Assembly: GCA_902783035.1 (NCBI GenBank) | Contig: CACZPK010000023.1 | Location: 62,001-126,000 of the forward strand | Origin: Oscillospiraceae bacterium | GTDB taxonomy: Bacteria > Bacillota > Clostridia > Oscillospirales > Oscillospiraceae | Length of the DNA stretch: 64,000 bases | Direction: 5' to 3' | Part shown: positions 15,180 to 24,602 of the stretch, one piece after another | How positions within the stretch are numbered: position 1 is the stretch's first letter | Layout of the letters: every line of letters begins with the position of its first letter | Notes under the pieces: generated by a model | Seen by the model: only the letters and a program-made list of their open reading frames with translations | The model's database searches: none | What the model was told of the DNA's origin: nothing | Position numbers and translations under genes: made by a program

Positions 15180-18100
15180 ATGAAAACGCCGAAATGGATG
15201 ATAAAGAACAACACAGTCAGGCTCACGGTGGCTGGCGGCATCATCATTGCCGTTATTCTGGTCTTCAGCACCGCACTGGCAGGCAGCAGTGCGCGCAAAA
15301 GCACGGATGACGCGGTGCGCCTGATCAGTGATTTCTATTTGCAGGAGCTTTCCGGACGCCGTGAGCAGGTCGTCGCATCCAATCTGAAAAACTGCATCAC
15401 CAGCATGAACACCGCGATCAGCCTGATGGATCAGAGCGTTCTTTCCGACATGGAGCATCTGCAAGCGTTTCAGGCACGCATGAAAAAACTTTACGTGCTG
15501 GAAAAGTTTGCCTTTGTCGACGAAAAGGGACTGATCTACACCTCTCTGGGCACACAGACAAATATCGGCGAATACGCCTTTGACTACCGTACAATCAGCG
15601 GGCCGGAAATATCCATCAAGGATCTGCACAGCCCGAACAAGAAGGTCATCATCGCCATTCCGGTCGACCGCATTCCCTTCCGGGGAGAAACGCTGGTTGC
15701 CTGCTTTATGGAGATCGACATTCGCCGCATGCTGGACGGTTTGTCCCTTCAGGCCGGCGACAACTCCAAGACCTTCTGCAATCTCTATTATGAGGACGGC
15801 ACCTCGCTCACGAACATCGTGCTCGGCGGCCAGTCCGCGGACAACAGCCTTCTGACCTCTTTGCGCAGCGCCACGTTTAAGAGCGGCTCATCCCTTGCGC
15901 AGATCGAGGAGGATTTCCGCGCAGGCCGCAACGGCGAGATCGCCTTCGTCTATCAGGGCACTTCGGAAAACATGTACTACACGCCCGTGAAGGGCACCAA
16001 CTGGATGCTGACTTATCTGATCCGGGACAGCATCATCAGTGAGCAGATCAACACGATCTCGTCGGGTATTATCCGGCGCAACCTGATCCAGACGCTTCTC
16101 ACCGCAGCTATCATGCTTATTGTTTTTGCGGTGATCATCCGTCAGAACCGGCGCAACAGCCGCCTGATTCTGGAAAAGGAAACCACCGAAGCGGAAAACC
16201 GCGTGGTTCAGCAGGAGATGGAGGAGCGCCTGGCATTGCAGGATCAGCTGCTCGCGGAGGAGCGCCAGCGCCAGCGTTCGGATGAAATGATCAACGCACT
16301 GGCTTCGGATTACCGCAGCGTTTACTATCTGGATCTGGATACGGGGGAGGCTATCTGCTATCGGGCGGACAGGCAGGCGTCCGGCGGCATACGCACGGGG
16401 GACCATTTCTATTATGAGGAAAAGCTGCGGGCATACGCCGACAAATACGTCGCCGCGTCGGACCGCCCCGCCTTGCTGCAATTTATCACCCCCGAGAGTA
16501 TCCGATCCGGGCTTGCCGATCAGAAAATGATCGCTCACCGCTTTCTGGCGATCCGGGACGGCAAGGAGCATTACGAAATGCTCCGCATCGCCGGCGTGCG
16601 CGAGATCGAAGGCCGGACGGATCACACCGTCCATGCGGTTGCGGTGGGCTTCTCGGACGTGGACGAGGAGACCAGAAACGCCATGGCAAAGCGGCGCGCC
16701 CTCTCCGACGCGCTGGATCAGGCGGAAGCCGCCAACGCGGCAAAAACATCTTTCCTCAGTTCCGTGAGCCATGAGATCCGCACGCCGATGAACGCCATCA
16801 TCGGTCTGAACAGCATCGCACTGAAGGACCCGGAGCTTCCGGAACGCACCAGGGGATATCTGGAGAAAATCGGCGGGAGTGCCAAGCATCTGCTCAGCCT
16901 TATCAACGATATTCTCGACATGAGCCGCATCGAAAGCGGGCGCATGAACATCCGCAACGAGGAATTCTCCTTCCGCGAAATGCTGGAGCAGATCAACACC
17001 ATGATCCACGGCCAGTGTCAGGAGAAGGGACTGCAATATGAGTGCCAGCTTTTGGGCCATGTAGACGATTACTACATCGGCGACAACATGAAGCTCAAGC
17101 AGGTCATCCTCAACATCCTCGGCAATGCCGTGAAATTCACCCCCGCGGGCGGCAAGGTATCCTTCCTGGTCGAACCGATGGCACAGTTTGAGGGCAACGC
17201 CACCATGCGCTTTACGATGAAGGATACCGGCATCGGCATGGACAAAGGCTATCTGCCCCGGATCTTTGAGGCATTCTCACAGGAGTACGAAAACAAGGCA
17301 AACAAATACGGCAGCACCGGTCTCGGCATGGCAATCACGAAGAATATCGTGGACATGATGAACGGCAAGATCGAAGTGGACAGTGAAAAGGGCGTCGGTT
17401 CCACCTTTGCCGTCACCGTAACGCTGAAGACCTCCGACAAGACGGGGCATGAGGAAAGCAGCGGCACGCTCCGTCCGCAAGACATGCGCGTTCTCATCAT
17501 CGACGACGACCCCGTTGCATGTGAGCACGCACAGCTGGTACTCGACGAGGTCGGTATCATATCGGACGCCTGCAACAGCGGGCATGAGGCGTATGAGCTG
17601 TTGAAACTTGCACAGGCGCGGCAGCAATCCTACAATCTGATTCTTGTCGACCTGAAAATGCCGGATCAGGACGGCGTGCAGGTTACGCGGGAGATTCGGG
17701 AGCAGTACGACAACCGTTCCGCCATCATCATTCTCACCGCCTACAGCTGGGACGACATCATCGAGGAGGCGCTGGATGCCGGCGTCGACAGCTTCATGTC
17801 GAAACCGCTGTTTGCCTCCGGCGTGTTGCAGGAATTCAAGCGGGCGATCCAGAACAAGGCTGGCAATGCGGACGCGGTGCAGAAAGCAGATCTCAACGGC
17901 AAGCACATCCTCTTGGCGGAAGACATGGAGATCAACGCGGAGATCATGGCTGAGCTGCTGGATATGCGCGGCATGACGGTGGATCACGCAGAGAACGGGC
18001 AGGTCGCCGTGGACATGTTCACACGGAGCGCTCCGTTTACCTACGACGCTGTTTTGATGGACGTACGCATGCCGGTCATGACGGGTCTTGAGGCAACGGA

Positions 18101-18281
18101 GGCCATCCGCGCGCTCGACCGTCCCGACGCGAAAACGGTGCCCATCATCGCCATGACCGCAAATGCCTTTGATGAGGACGTTCAACGCTCGCTGCAATCC
18201 GGCATGAACGCACACCTGAGCAAGCCCGTCGAACCCGAGCGTCTGTTCAAAACGCTGGAAACGCTGATCCGCGAAGACTGA
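15180..18281 (+). CDS. Hybrid sensor histidine kinase with two receiver domains
   Basis: A 1,033-residue membrane-bound signalling protein. Domains in order: membrane helix (about 15-35), extracytoplasmic sensor of the Cache type (about 40-290), second membrane helix (LIQTLLTAAIMLIVFAVII, about 305-325), a coiled coil, a PAS-like region (about 365-510), HisKA with the phosphorylated His in SSVSHEIRTPMNAIIG (about 545), HATPase with DNMKLKQVILNILGNAVKFT and GSTGLGMAITKNIV, then receiver 1 (VLIIDDDPVACE, phospho-Asp in LVDLKMPDQDG) and receiver 2 (ILLAEDMEINAEI, phospho-Asp in LMDVRMPVMTG). I chose ATG 15180 over the TTG at 15147 because AAGGA lies upstream. No output-domain regulator is adjacent, so the partner is encoded elsewhere. 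The ligand is unknown. Confidence 0.93.
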   Translation: MKTPKWMIKNNTVRLTVAGGIIIAVILVFSTALAGSSARKSTDDAVRLISDFYLQELSGRREQVVASNLKNCITSMNTAISLMDQSVLSDMEHLQAFQARMKKLYVLEKFAFVDEKGLIYTSLGTQTNIGEYAFDYRTISGPEISIKDLHSPNKKVIIAIPVDRIPFRGETLVACFMEIDIRRMLDGLSLQAGDNSKTFCNLYYEDGTSLTNIVLGGQSADNSLLTSLRSATFKSGSSLAQIEEDFRAGRNGEIAFVYQGTSENMYYTPVKGTNWMLTYLIRDSIISEQINTISSGIIRRNLIQTLLTAAIMLIVFAVIIRQNRRNSRLILEKETTEAENRVVQQEMEERLALQDQLLAEERQRQRSDEMINALASDYRSVYYLDLDTGEAICYRADRQASGGIRTGDHFYYEEKLRAYADKYVAASDRPALLQFITPESIRSGLADQKMIAHRFLAIRDGKEHYEMLRIAGVREIEGRTDHTVHAVAVGFSDVDEETRNAMAKRRALSDALDQAEAANAAKTSFLSSVSHEIRTPMNAIIGLNSIALKDPELPERTRGYLEKIGGSAKHLLSLINDILDMSRIESGRMNIRNEEFSFREMLEQINTMIHGQCQEKGLQYECQLLGHVDDYYIGDNMKLKQVILNILGNAVKFTPAGGKVSFLVEPMAQFEGNATMRFTMKDTGIGMDKGYLPRIFEAFSQEYENKANKYGSTGLGMAITKNIVDMMNGKIEVDSEKGVGSTFAVTVTLKTSDKTGHEESSGTLRPQDMRVLIIDDDPVACEHAQLVLDEVGIISDACNSGHEAYELLKLAQARQQSYNLILVDLKMPDQDGVQVTREIREQYDNRSAIIILTAYSWDDIIEEALDAGVDSFMSKPLFASGVLQEFKRAIQNKAGNADAVQKADLNGKHILLAEDMEINAEIMAELLDMRGMTVDHAENGQVAVDMFTRSAPFTYDAVLMDVRMPVMTGLEATEAIRALDRPDAKTVPIIAMTANAFDEDVQRSLQSGMNAHLSKPVEPERLFKTLETLIRED

Positions 18282-18305
18282 TACGATTCTCCTGTAAAGG
18301 GAACA

Positions 18306-18334
18306 TTGCGTTTTTCCGCTCGGTTTGCTATGAT
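18306..18334 (+). promoter_or_regulatory. Sigma-A type promoter for the prepilin gene
   Basis: TTGCGT (18306-18311), 17 bases and TATGAT (18329-18334), about 40 bases before the prepilin start. Confidence 0.6.
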
Positions 18335-18373
18335 ATGGTAAGAGAATGAACGATGGTCAGGCAGGTGAGGAGC

Positions 18374-19354
18374 ATGGGCGCATCAAAACGAAATAACGGC
18401 TTTACGCTGGCTGAGCTGCTGATCGTCGTTGCGATCATCGGCGTGCTGGTGGCAATTGCCGTGCCCGTTTTCGGTGCGCAGCGGGAGCGGGCGAACATCG
18501 CCGTCGATCAGGCAACGATGCGCAACGCCTACGCCCAGTTTGTCTCGGAACAGCTCAGCGGCAACGTCGAGAGCGGAAAGGAATACTTCTACAACGCCGC
18601 CGCGCAAACCTTCGTCCCCAAAAACTCCGTCACAAAAATCACAGGCTATGGCAAGGCGAAGACAGACGTGAGCACCTGGTGGACAGGCGTCGGAACCGCC
18701 TCCGGCATTCCGAACAACGGCATTGGCCTGGCGCTGGTGCTGACGATGGAAACGGACGGCTCGGTGAATCTGCACTGGGGCAATGACACCTATGCGGGGA
18801 TGAAGGTGACCGAGTCCTCCGAGTACAAGGAGCTATCCCATGCGGAGAAGGTGGCGCGCGACAAGCTTCTGCTCGACAGCCTGCAAAACGTGGCGCAGGG
18901 CATGACCTACGGCCAGCTGTACGATCTGTTCTATGATGGCTCGGGCGAGCTGCGCGAAGCCTTTCAGGGCAACTCCAAAACGGGCGGGAGCAACCAGCCG
19001 CTGGTACAGACCATCAAATCCGGCGGGAGAGACATCCTATACATCACGATCGCGGAAAGCACGATTGAAAATACCGGCGAAATTGCGGCCGGCGGTGAAA
19101 AACGCAATCAGGTGCTGGCGGATTCGCTGTTTACCGCCGCCGGATACAACGTTTCCGACACCTCGGCGGAAAACTACCTGATCACGTCGGTTTCCGGCAA
19201 GGCCAACGCAAGGATCTGGCTCTGTCTCGGCATGACCAAGGAGGAACTGCAGAGCAACCGCGACCACGCGGCGGACAAGGCGTACACTTATATCAAAGGC
19301 GCCGGTGCCATAACCGATCCCTCCATCAGCATGAGCACGCGCAAGATCAACTGA
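18374..19354 (+). CDS. Type IV prepilin-like protein
   Basis: The N-terminus KRNNG|FTLAELLIVVAIIG is a textbook class III prepilin signal: a short basic leader, cleavage after Gly, then a hydrophobic helix with Glu at +5. The mature part is large (about 315 residues), polar and of unknown fold. A prepilin peptidase would cut it and the helix would pack into a pilus or pseudopilus on the cell surface. ATG 18374 has AGGTGA upstream; an in-frame ATG at 18353 would give a longer leader and cannot be excluded. No assembly ATPase, platform protein or peptidase gene is nearby, so it is an orphan subunit. A strong terminator follows. Confidence 0.85.
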   Translation: MGASKRNNGFTLAELLIVVAIIGVLVAIAVPVFGAQRERANIAVDQATMRNAYAQFVSEQLSGNVESGKEYFYNAAAQTFVPKNSVTKITGYGKAKTDVSTWWTGVGTASGIPNNGIGLALVLTMETDGSVNLHWGNDTYAGMKVTESSEYKELSHAEKVARDKLLLDSLQNVAQGMTYGQLYDLFYDGSGELREAFQGNSKTGGSNQPLVQTIKSGGRDILYITIAESTIENTGEIAAGGEKRNQVLADSLFTAAGYNVSDTSAENYLITSVSGKANARIWLCLGMTKEELQSNRDHAADKAYTYIKGAGAITDPSISMSTRKIN

Positions 19355-19359
19355 GTGCA

Positions 19360-19402
19360 AAAAGGGCGCGTTGCAGATTTTCATTCTGCAACGCGCCCTT
19401 TT
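19360..19402. terminator. Bidirectional intrinsic terminator
   Basis: An 18-bp perfect stem (AAAAGGGCGCGTTGCAGA, 7-base loop) ends in TTTTCTTT on plus and TTTTTG on minus. It separates the convergent prepilin and rbsD-like genes. Confidence 0.9.
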
Positions 19403-19422
19403 CTTTATCCTTTTGCGTTCGC

Positions 19423-19830
19423 TCAGGCAACGCCGATCGTGATGAGGATGTTCGCAAAGGTGCGCTTTTCTCCCGTGGAGATTGCAAGGCGCACACAGTC
19501 CTTGCAGCACTCGTCGTAGAAATCAAACCGGCCGATCTTGCCAAGCTCCATACCGCCGAGCATCTGCTTGAATTCGCCGAAAATCTCCGGCGTCGAACCG
19601 TCGCCCGGCTCCATGACCTCCGCCTTTTCGATCTCGACCGCGCTCTGTACCGCCGCAAGCACATCGGTAACGGTGGGTAGACCGGGCGTCAGGCCAAGAT
19701 AGACTTTCTCCGCGTTGCCGCTCTTGGCGTCAAGCGGATAGTTGCCGTCCGCGATGAGCACCTTGTCGCCGTGTCCGCACAGCGCAAGCGCCGCCATAAT
19801 GTCGGGATGGATCAATTTACCTTTGAGCAT
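19423..19830 (-). CDS. RbsD/FucU-family sugar mutarotase
   Basis: A 135-residue protein of the RbsD/FucU family, which interconvert ring or anomeric forms of ribose or fucose. The opening MLKGKLIHPDIMAALALCGHG then DKVLIADGNYPL contains the conserved His and Asp of the active site, and the C-terminal YDECCKDCVRLAIST region is also family-like. The start at 19830 has GAGGAGG upstream; the frame open to 19938 overlaps the SIS gene. It is the last gene of the block rbsK-SIS-rbsD, so a pentose or related sugar is likely handled. RbsD versus FucU specificity cannot be decided from the sequence alone. Confidence 0.85.
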   Translation of the reverse strand: MLKGKLIHPDIMAALALCGHGDKVLIADGNYPLDAKSGNAEKVYLGLTPGLPTVTDVLAAVQSAVEIEKAEVMEPGDGSTPEIFGEFKQMLGGMELGKIGRFDFYDECCKDCVRLAISTGEKRTFANILITIGVA

Positions 19831-19843
19831 GATAAGTGCCTCC

Positions 19844-20458
19844 TCACTTTTCGTTCTCGCGCAGCGCGCCCAGCTTGCCGCCGGGATGGCAGCGCACATA
19901 CTTGATGGGGTCCCAGTCCTTTTCGACCTGCAGGGCAACGGAAAGCGCCTGCAGCGTCAGCAGCTCCGCAAGCACGGAGTTGCGCGGCGCACGGTTGAGC
20001 GGGCCGCCCTCGGCGTTCACGCCGGCAATCAGGAACGCGTCGCTCTCGTGTGCCAGCCAGCTGTCCGGATTGCCGGACACGCCGATCACCTTGCAGCCGT
20101 TGTTCTTGACGGCGAGCACGGTTGCCTTGAGCTCGCCGGTCTCTCCTGAGTTGGAAATGGCGATCACCACGTCGCCCGCAGCAAGCTGGCCGCAGGAGCC
20201 GTGCACCGCCTCGGTGCCGTGCAGATAGTAGGCGGGGTTGCCAGTCGAGGAGAGCAGCGACGCGACATAGGTCGCCACATGGCTGCACTTGCCGATGCCG
20301 GTGACATGAATACGTCCGCCGTTTGCCTCAGAATCCAGGATCAGCCGCGCCGCCGCCTCATAATCGTCGGCGCTGCGCGCTTTGAGAAATGCGTTGAACT
20401 CGCGGTCCACGTTTTCAAAAAATGTTGTAACCGCCTGCTTGCTTTCGTTTTTGAGCAT
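19844..20458 (-). CDS. SIS-domain phosphosugar isomerase or binding protein
   Basis: A 204-residue single SIS domain. The glycine-rich phosphosugar loop RIHVTGIGKCSHVATYVASL and the SNSGETGELKATV motif are clear and resemble arabinose-5-phosphate isomerase (KdsD/GutQ), but the C-terminal CBS pair of those enzymes is absent. It probably isomerises a phosphorylated ketose or aldose made by the neighbouring ribokinase-like enzyme. It starts with AAGGAGG 13 bases after rbsK and is followed 13 bases later by the RbsD-like gene, so the three form one transcription unit. Confidence 0.82.
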   Translation of the reverse strand: MLKNESKQAVTTFFENVDREFNAFLKARSADDYEAAARLILDSEANGGRIHVTGIGKCSHVATYVASLLSSTGNPAYYLHGTEAVHGSCGQLAAGDVVIAISNSGETGELKATVLAVKNNGCKVIGVSGNPDSWLAHESDAFLIAGVNAEGGPLNRAPRNSVLAELLTLQALSVALQVEKDWDPIKYVRCHPGGKLGALRENEK

Positions 20459-20471
20459 GTGTCCGTCCTCC

Positions 20472-21467
20472 TTATTTCAATGCGTCCAGTTCTGCGGCGT
20501 CGAAGCCCTTATAACCGCGCTCACGCAGCAGCGCCTGCACCTCGTCAACGGTGGGCAAGCTGGGCATCGCGCCCATGCGAGAGACTGTGATGGCGGCCGT
20601 GTGGCTTGCGAACGCAAGCGCCTCGCCCTGCGGCAGGCCTGCGGTCAGGCCGGTGCAAAACGCCGCGACAAACGAATCTCCCGCAGCGGTCGGGTCGGCA
20701 ACATGCGGCATCTTGACACACTGCGTGTGGTGCACGCCGTCCTTGCCCGCAACGATGGAGCCGTTCTCGCCCATCGTGATGATGAGGTTCTCAACGCCGC
20801 GCGCCGCAAACGCCTTGGATACCGCCTCGACATCGTCGAAATGAATGCCGCCCTCGACGCTGAGCGGATGGTTTGCGATCTCCGCCGCCTCATGCTCGTT
20901 GGGGGAGAGATAGGTCGCGCAGGCAAGCAGCTTGTCCGACAGCGGCGCGGCAGGCGCCGGGTTTATCATGACGATGACGCCCGCGTCGTGCGCCCACTGG
21001 GCAACCGCCTCGATCACCGGCATGGGCAATTCGAACTGCATCATGACGAGGTCAAACTTCCCGATCTCGTCCTTGAGCCACGCCACGTCGTCCACGGTCA
21101 GCGTAAAGTTTGCGCCGGGGCAGACCGTAATGCGGTTCTGCGCGCCGTGCTCCGTGACCTCCAGCACGATGTGGCCCACGCCGGAAGACTCGTTTTTATC
21201 CACCGTGACGTGGCTGACATCCACGCCCGCCTTAGCGGCGGTCTCGGTCATAATCTTTCCGAAGGAATCGTCTCCGACCTGACCGACCATCGTGACATGC
21301 GCGCCGAGGCGCGCGCACTGCACCGCCTGATTCGCTCCCTTGCCGCCCGGCGCGGTCTGGAACTTGAGCCCGATGACCGTCTCGCCGGACTGCGGCGCAC
21401 GTTTGGTGGAAGCAATGAGATCCATCATAAAGCTGCCAACCACCAGAATATTCGGTTTTTTCAGCAT
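20472..21467 (-). CDS. rbsK: Ribokinase-like sugar kinase
   Basis: A 331-residue PfkB-family kinase with the ribokinase signatures: N-terminal NILVVGSFMMDLIASTKRAP, substrate motif TAPGGKGANQAVQCARLGA, and the C-terminal anion-hole/catalytic motif DPTAAGDSFVAAF with the catalytic Asp. It should phosphorylate ribose or a similar pentose in the cytoplasm with ATP. I set the start at 21467 (AGGAGG upstream); the frame is open further but without a ribosome site. It is preceded by a TRAP transporter and an aldolase and followed by SIS and RbsD genes, so the natural substrate may be a sugar or sugar acid brought in by that transporter. Confidence 0.87.
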   Translation of the reverse strand: MLKKPNILVVGSFMMDLIASTKRAPQSGETVIGLKFQTAPGGKGANQAVQCARLGAHVTMVGQVGDDSFGKIMTETAAKAGVDVSHVTVDKNESSGVGHIVLEVTEHGAQNRITVCPGANFTLTVDDVAWLKDEIGKFDLVMMQFELPMPVIEAVAQWAHDAGVIVMINPAPAAPLSDKLLACATYLSPNEHEAAEIANHPLSVEGGIHFDDVEAVSKAFAARGVENLIITMGENGSIVAGKDGVHHTQCVKMPHVADPTAAGDSFVAAFCTGLTAGLPQGEALAFASHTAAITVSRMGAMPSLPTVDEVQALLRERGYKGFDAAELDALK

Positions 21468-21536
21468 AGTGATCCTCCTGAGCACTGCCGCCCCCGGAGC
21501 GGACAAACCCGCCCCGGAGGCGCTCATTGTTTTAAA

Positions 21537-22466
21537 TTACTGCGGGAGACCCAGCTCATTGCGGAGCCATTTCTCCAGATTGATGAGGCTCTCGACCTCG
21601 CCCTTGGCGTTCTTGTCGAGCTTGGAGCAATCCGCGCTGCGCGCGAAGACGTTCATCGGCACGTCCACCAGGTTCTGGTGATACTTCGCGTTGCACGGAT
21701 AGATGCGCATTTCGATCATCGCCGCGGTGGTGAGGAAGTCCGCCACGAGGCGCGCCTTCTCATAGTCGGTGTCCTTGTGGTCATAGCACCACTTATACAG
21801 GTCGGGATGGAAGTTCGCCATCACGCCGTTGTAACCGGCGGAACCGTGGCAATAGCTGTCAAACCAGGACTGGGCGTTTGCGTTGAAAATCTTGAGCGGG
21901 GAACCCTCGACCGCCTTGAGGCGCTCGCGGATCAGCTCATAATCGCAGCAGGTATCCTTGAGGAAGACCATGCGGCCGCCCTTTGCGGCGTGCTTGAGGA
22001 AGTCCAGACTGACCAGACGCTTCCAGGGCATCGGGCACTCATAGATGCCGAAGTCGATCTCCGGGAAGCGGTCGAAAATCTCCTGCGCGTTCGCCTCAAA
22101 CACGGCCTCGCCCTCGTTCTTCTGGTCGAGACGGTTGGACACCAGCACATACGCGCCGATGCCGGGGATCTTCATCATGTTCTCGATCTCACGGAACTGC
22201 GTCGCCTTGTCGTCAGCGGTGTGGCCGGATGCGACCACCTGAATGCGGCCGTCCACCGCCTCAGCAACCGCGCGGGCGATGTCGAGCTTCTCCTGTTCCG
22301 TCAGGTATGCCATCTCGCTGGACTGGCAGACGGAGAAAATGCCGGTGCAGCCCTTTTCGATATACCAGTTGCAAAGACCTTCGATCGCCTTAAAGTCGGG
22401 CTTGTTGTCGTCCGTCCACGGGGTGATCATCACCGGCCATACGCCGGGTGCGATAGAAAAAGCCAT
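21537..22466 (-). CDS. DHDPS/NAL-family aldolase
   Basis: A 309-residue (beta/alpha)8 lyase of the dihydrodipicolinate synthase / N-acetylneuraminate lyase family. The Schiff-base Lys is seen in MVFLKDTCCDYEL and the catalytic Tyr in FGIYECPMPW. The usual GTTGE motif at the pyruvate carboxylate site is replaced by SVCQSSEMAYL, so it is neither a standard DapA nor NanA; cleavage of another 2-keto sugar acid is more likely. It starts at 22466 with AAGGAG and follows dctM by about 80 bases, consistent with breakdown of the compound that TRAP system imports. Confidence 0.82.
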   Translation of the reverse strand: MAFSIAPGVWPVMITPWTDDNKPDFKAIEGLCNWYIEKGCTGIFSVCQSSEMAYLTEQEKLDIARAVAEAVDGRIQVVASGHTADDKATQFREIENMMKIPGIGAYVLVSNRLDQKNEGEAVFEANAQEIFDRFPEIDFGIYECPMPWKRLVSLDFLKHAAKGGRMVFLKDTCCDYELIRERLKAVEGSPLKIFNANAQSWFDSYCHGSAGYNGVMANFHPDLYKWCYDHKDTDYEKARLVADFLTTAAMIEMRIYPCNAKYHQNLVDVPMNVFARSADCSKLDKNAKGEVESLINLEKWLRNELGLPQ

Positions 22467-22543
22467 TGTGTTTTTCTCCTTATAGTTAATAGATGATAGC
22501 CCAGCCGACGCGCAGCGCCGTGTGACGCGCAGCCATGGCAGCG

Positions 22544-23881
22544 TCACATCATATGGAACATCTGCGGCAGGAACAGCACGGACTGCGGAATGAACGTGAT
22601 GATCAGCAGCACGATCAGCATAACAACGATCGGCCACCAGATCTCCTTGATGACATCCTTGAGCGGCGTACCCGAAATACCGGAGGTGATAAACAGGCAC
22701 ATGCCGAACGGCGGCGTGGACAGTCCGAGCATCATGTTGAAGATGATGATCAGGCCGAAGTGGATGATGTTCACGCCGAACGCCTCGGCCACCGGCCAAA
22801 GGATCGGGATCATCACGAGCTGGATGACGGAGGTGTCCACAAACATGCCGAGAATCAGAATGATCACGTTGACCATCAGCAGGAACACGACCTTGCTGCT
22901 GGTAAAGCTCATGATCCACGCGCCCAGACGCACGCCGATCTGCTCCTTCGCAAAAATGAAGGAGATGGCGGACGCCGCACCGATCATGATGGAGACGGAA
23001 CCGGTGCCGCGCACGGTGTCGATCAGCACCTGCTTGAGTCCCGCCCAGTCAAGGATACGATAGGCAAGGATCGCGATGAGCAGGGAATAGAAGCCCGCAA
23101 TGGCGCCCGCCTCGGTCGGGGTCATGATGCCGGTGTAAATGCCGACGAGCAGGATGACCGGGGTAAGGATCGCCCAGATCGCCTTGGCGAGGTAGCGCAT
23201 ATAGGCGCCGAACTTCGGGGGATCGGACTTCGGATACTTGCGCTTTTTGGAAATGATCGCAACATAGATGCACAGCGCGATCGCAAGGATGACGCCGGGC
23301 ATCATGCCCGCCATAAACAGCGCACCAACGGAGGCGCCGGTGAGCATGGCGTAAATCACGGCGGGAATGGACGGCGGGAAGATGGGACCGATGGTGGCGC
23401 TCGCCGCGGTGATGCCGCAGGAAAAGCCGTCGTCATAGCCCTCGGCGCGCATGGCGTCGATCTCCATCTTGCCAAGGCCGGAGGCATCTGCCACAGCCGA
23501 GCCGGTCATGCCGGAGAAGACGAGGGAGGCGAGGACATTGACGTGGGCAAGACCACCGGGGAAACGTCCGACGAGACCCTTGCAGACGCCGAAAACGTAT
23601 TCCGTGATCTTGCCGGCGTTCATCACGTTGGCCGCAAAGATAAACAGCGGCACGGCAATAATCGTTGTATTGGTAAATATTGCTTCAATGGATTTCTGTG
23701 CGACCAGATGCAGCTGGCCTTCATTGCCCAGTACCATGCCGATAAAGCTGTAGCCTTTGACCAGGCCGTCCGTCAGGAAATACATGACGCAGGCCACAAC
23801 CATGCCGGCAGGGATCGGCATACGCAGCAGGAACATCAGGACAAAACAGATCAAAAAGATAATCAGAGGAAGGTGCGCCAC
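22544..23881 (-). CDS. dctM: TRAP transporter large membrane subunit (DctM), system 1
   Basis: The 445-residue protein has about 12 hydrophobic segments and DctM signatures such as FSGMTGSAVADASGLGKMEI then GITAASATIGPIFPPSIPAV. It is the ion-coupled translocation subunit of a tripartite transporter for organic or sugar acids. Translation starts at a GTG directly after the DctQ stop codon, with AAAGGAGG upstream. Together with DctP and DctQ encoded before it, it forms the first of two TRAP systems in this region. Confidence 0.93.
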   Translation of the reverse strand: MAHLPLIIFLICFVLMFLLRMPIPAGMVVACVMYFLTDGLVKGYSFIGMVLGNEGQLHLVAQKSIEAIFTNTTIIAVPLFIFAANVMNAGKITEYVFGVCKGLVGRFPGGLAHVNVLASLVFSGMTGSAVADASGLGKMEIDAMRAEGYDDGFSCGITAASATIGPIFPPSIPAVIYAMLTGASVGALFMAGMMPGVILAIALCIYVAIISKKRKYPKSDPPKFGAYMRYLAKAIWAILTPVILLVGIYTGIMTPTEAGAIAGFYSLLIAILAYRILDWAGLKQVLIDTVRGTGSVSIMIGAASAISFIFAKEQIGVRLGAWIMSFTSSKVVFLLMVNVIILILGMFVDTSVIQLVMIPILWPVAEAFGVNIIHFGLIIIFNMMLGLSTPPFGMCLFITSGISGTPLKDVIKEIWWPIVVMLIVLLIITFIPQSVLFLPQMFHMM

Positions 23882-24487
23882 TTATTTGTCCTCCTTTCCG
23901 CCGTAATCAATGTTGTTGAGATCCAACTGCTCCTGCGCAAGCGAGGCTTCGATCGCCTGCTCCGCCTCGGACTTGGATTCTCTGAGCATTTTCTCCGTGT
24001 ACTTTGCGTCTCCACGGAGGACCTGGATCTCCTCATAGATCTCTATGAGCGCATAGAGGCAGATAAAGAGCAGAAAAACGACATAGGGAAAATAAACGAT
24101 GGTCTTGGGCCACTTCAAAAGCGTCGTGACCTGCTGGCGCTCAGCAAGGCCGATGATGTAATGGAACGACGGCAGGAACGAAACAAGCGTGGCAAACGTG
24201 ATGAGGATATTGCCGAGCATGGCGGTAAACGCCTTGCCCTTAACGCCGAGATTATCATAGAGCAGTGTGAACGTAACATGTGCCTTTTCCCGCTGCGCGT
24301 AGCACGCGCCCAGCATAACGAGCCAGAGGAAGCAGGACTGCTCGACCTCTGTCGTCCAGGCCTGCGGCGCTCTGACAACATAGCGCATGAAGACCTGAAA
24401 AACAAAAATGACGAACAGCGTAACAAATGCAATGGTCGGTATATACTTCTCGATGCAGTCCCGGATAAAACCGACTGCTTTCTTCAT
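23882..24487 (-). CDS. dctQ: TRAP transporter small membrane subunit (DctQ), system 1
   Basis: A 201-residue protein with four hydrophobic helices; FVFQVFMRYVVRAPQAWTTE and the EVEQSCFLWLVMLGACYAQR segment are typical for DctQ. It accompanies DctM in the membrane. ATG 24487 has a GGAG-type ribosome site; the frame open to 24664 would overlap dctP. The C-terminal tail is long and charged. Its stop codon is adjacent to the GTG of dctM. Confidence 0.9.
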   Translation of the reverse strand: MKKAVGFIRDCIEKYIPTIAFVTLFVIFVFQVFMRYVVRAPQAWTTEVEQSCFLWLVMLGACYAQREKAHVTFTLLYDNLGVKGKAFTAMLGNILITFATLVSFLPSFHYIIGLAERQQVTTLLKWPKTIVYFPYVVFLLFICLYALIEIYEEIQVLRGDAKYTEKMLRESKSEAEQAIEASLAQEQLDLNNIDYGGKEDK

Positions 24488-24538
24488 ATCTGTTCTCCTT
24501 TCCCGAACACGATTAACAGGATCTGAACGAAGGACAAG

Positions 24539-24572
24539 CAACGGGGGCCGGGACTGCTCCCAGCCCCCGTTG
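24539..24572 (-). promoter_or_regulatory. Intercistronic hairpin between dctP and dctQ (system 1)
   Basis: A 15-bp stem with one mismatch (CAACGGGGGC... loop CTGC) and no T-run lies between the two genes. It likely protects the 3' end of dctP mRNA or causes partial termination, favouring the binding protein. Confidence 0.65.
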
Positions 24573-24602
24573 GGGTTTGCACGGATCGTGTATGGTCCGG
24601 GA

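Noticed and set aside
20382..24526. Two very long plus-strand frames of about 700 and 660 residues
   Set aside because: They are antisense to the ribokinase, aldolase and TRAP genes, rich in His, Arg and Asp repeats, and lack starts. They are shadow frames.
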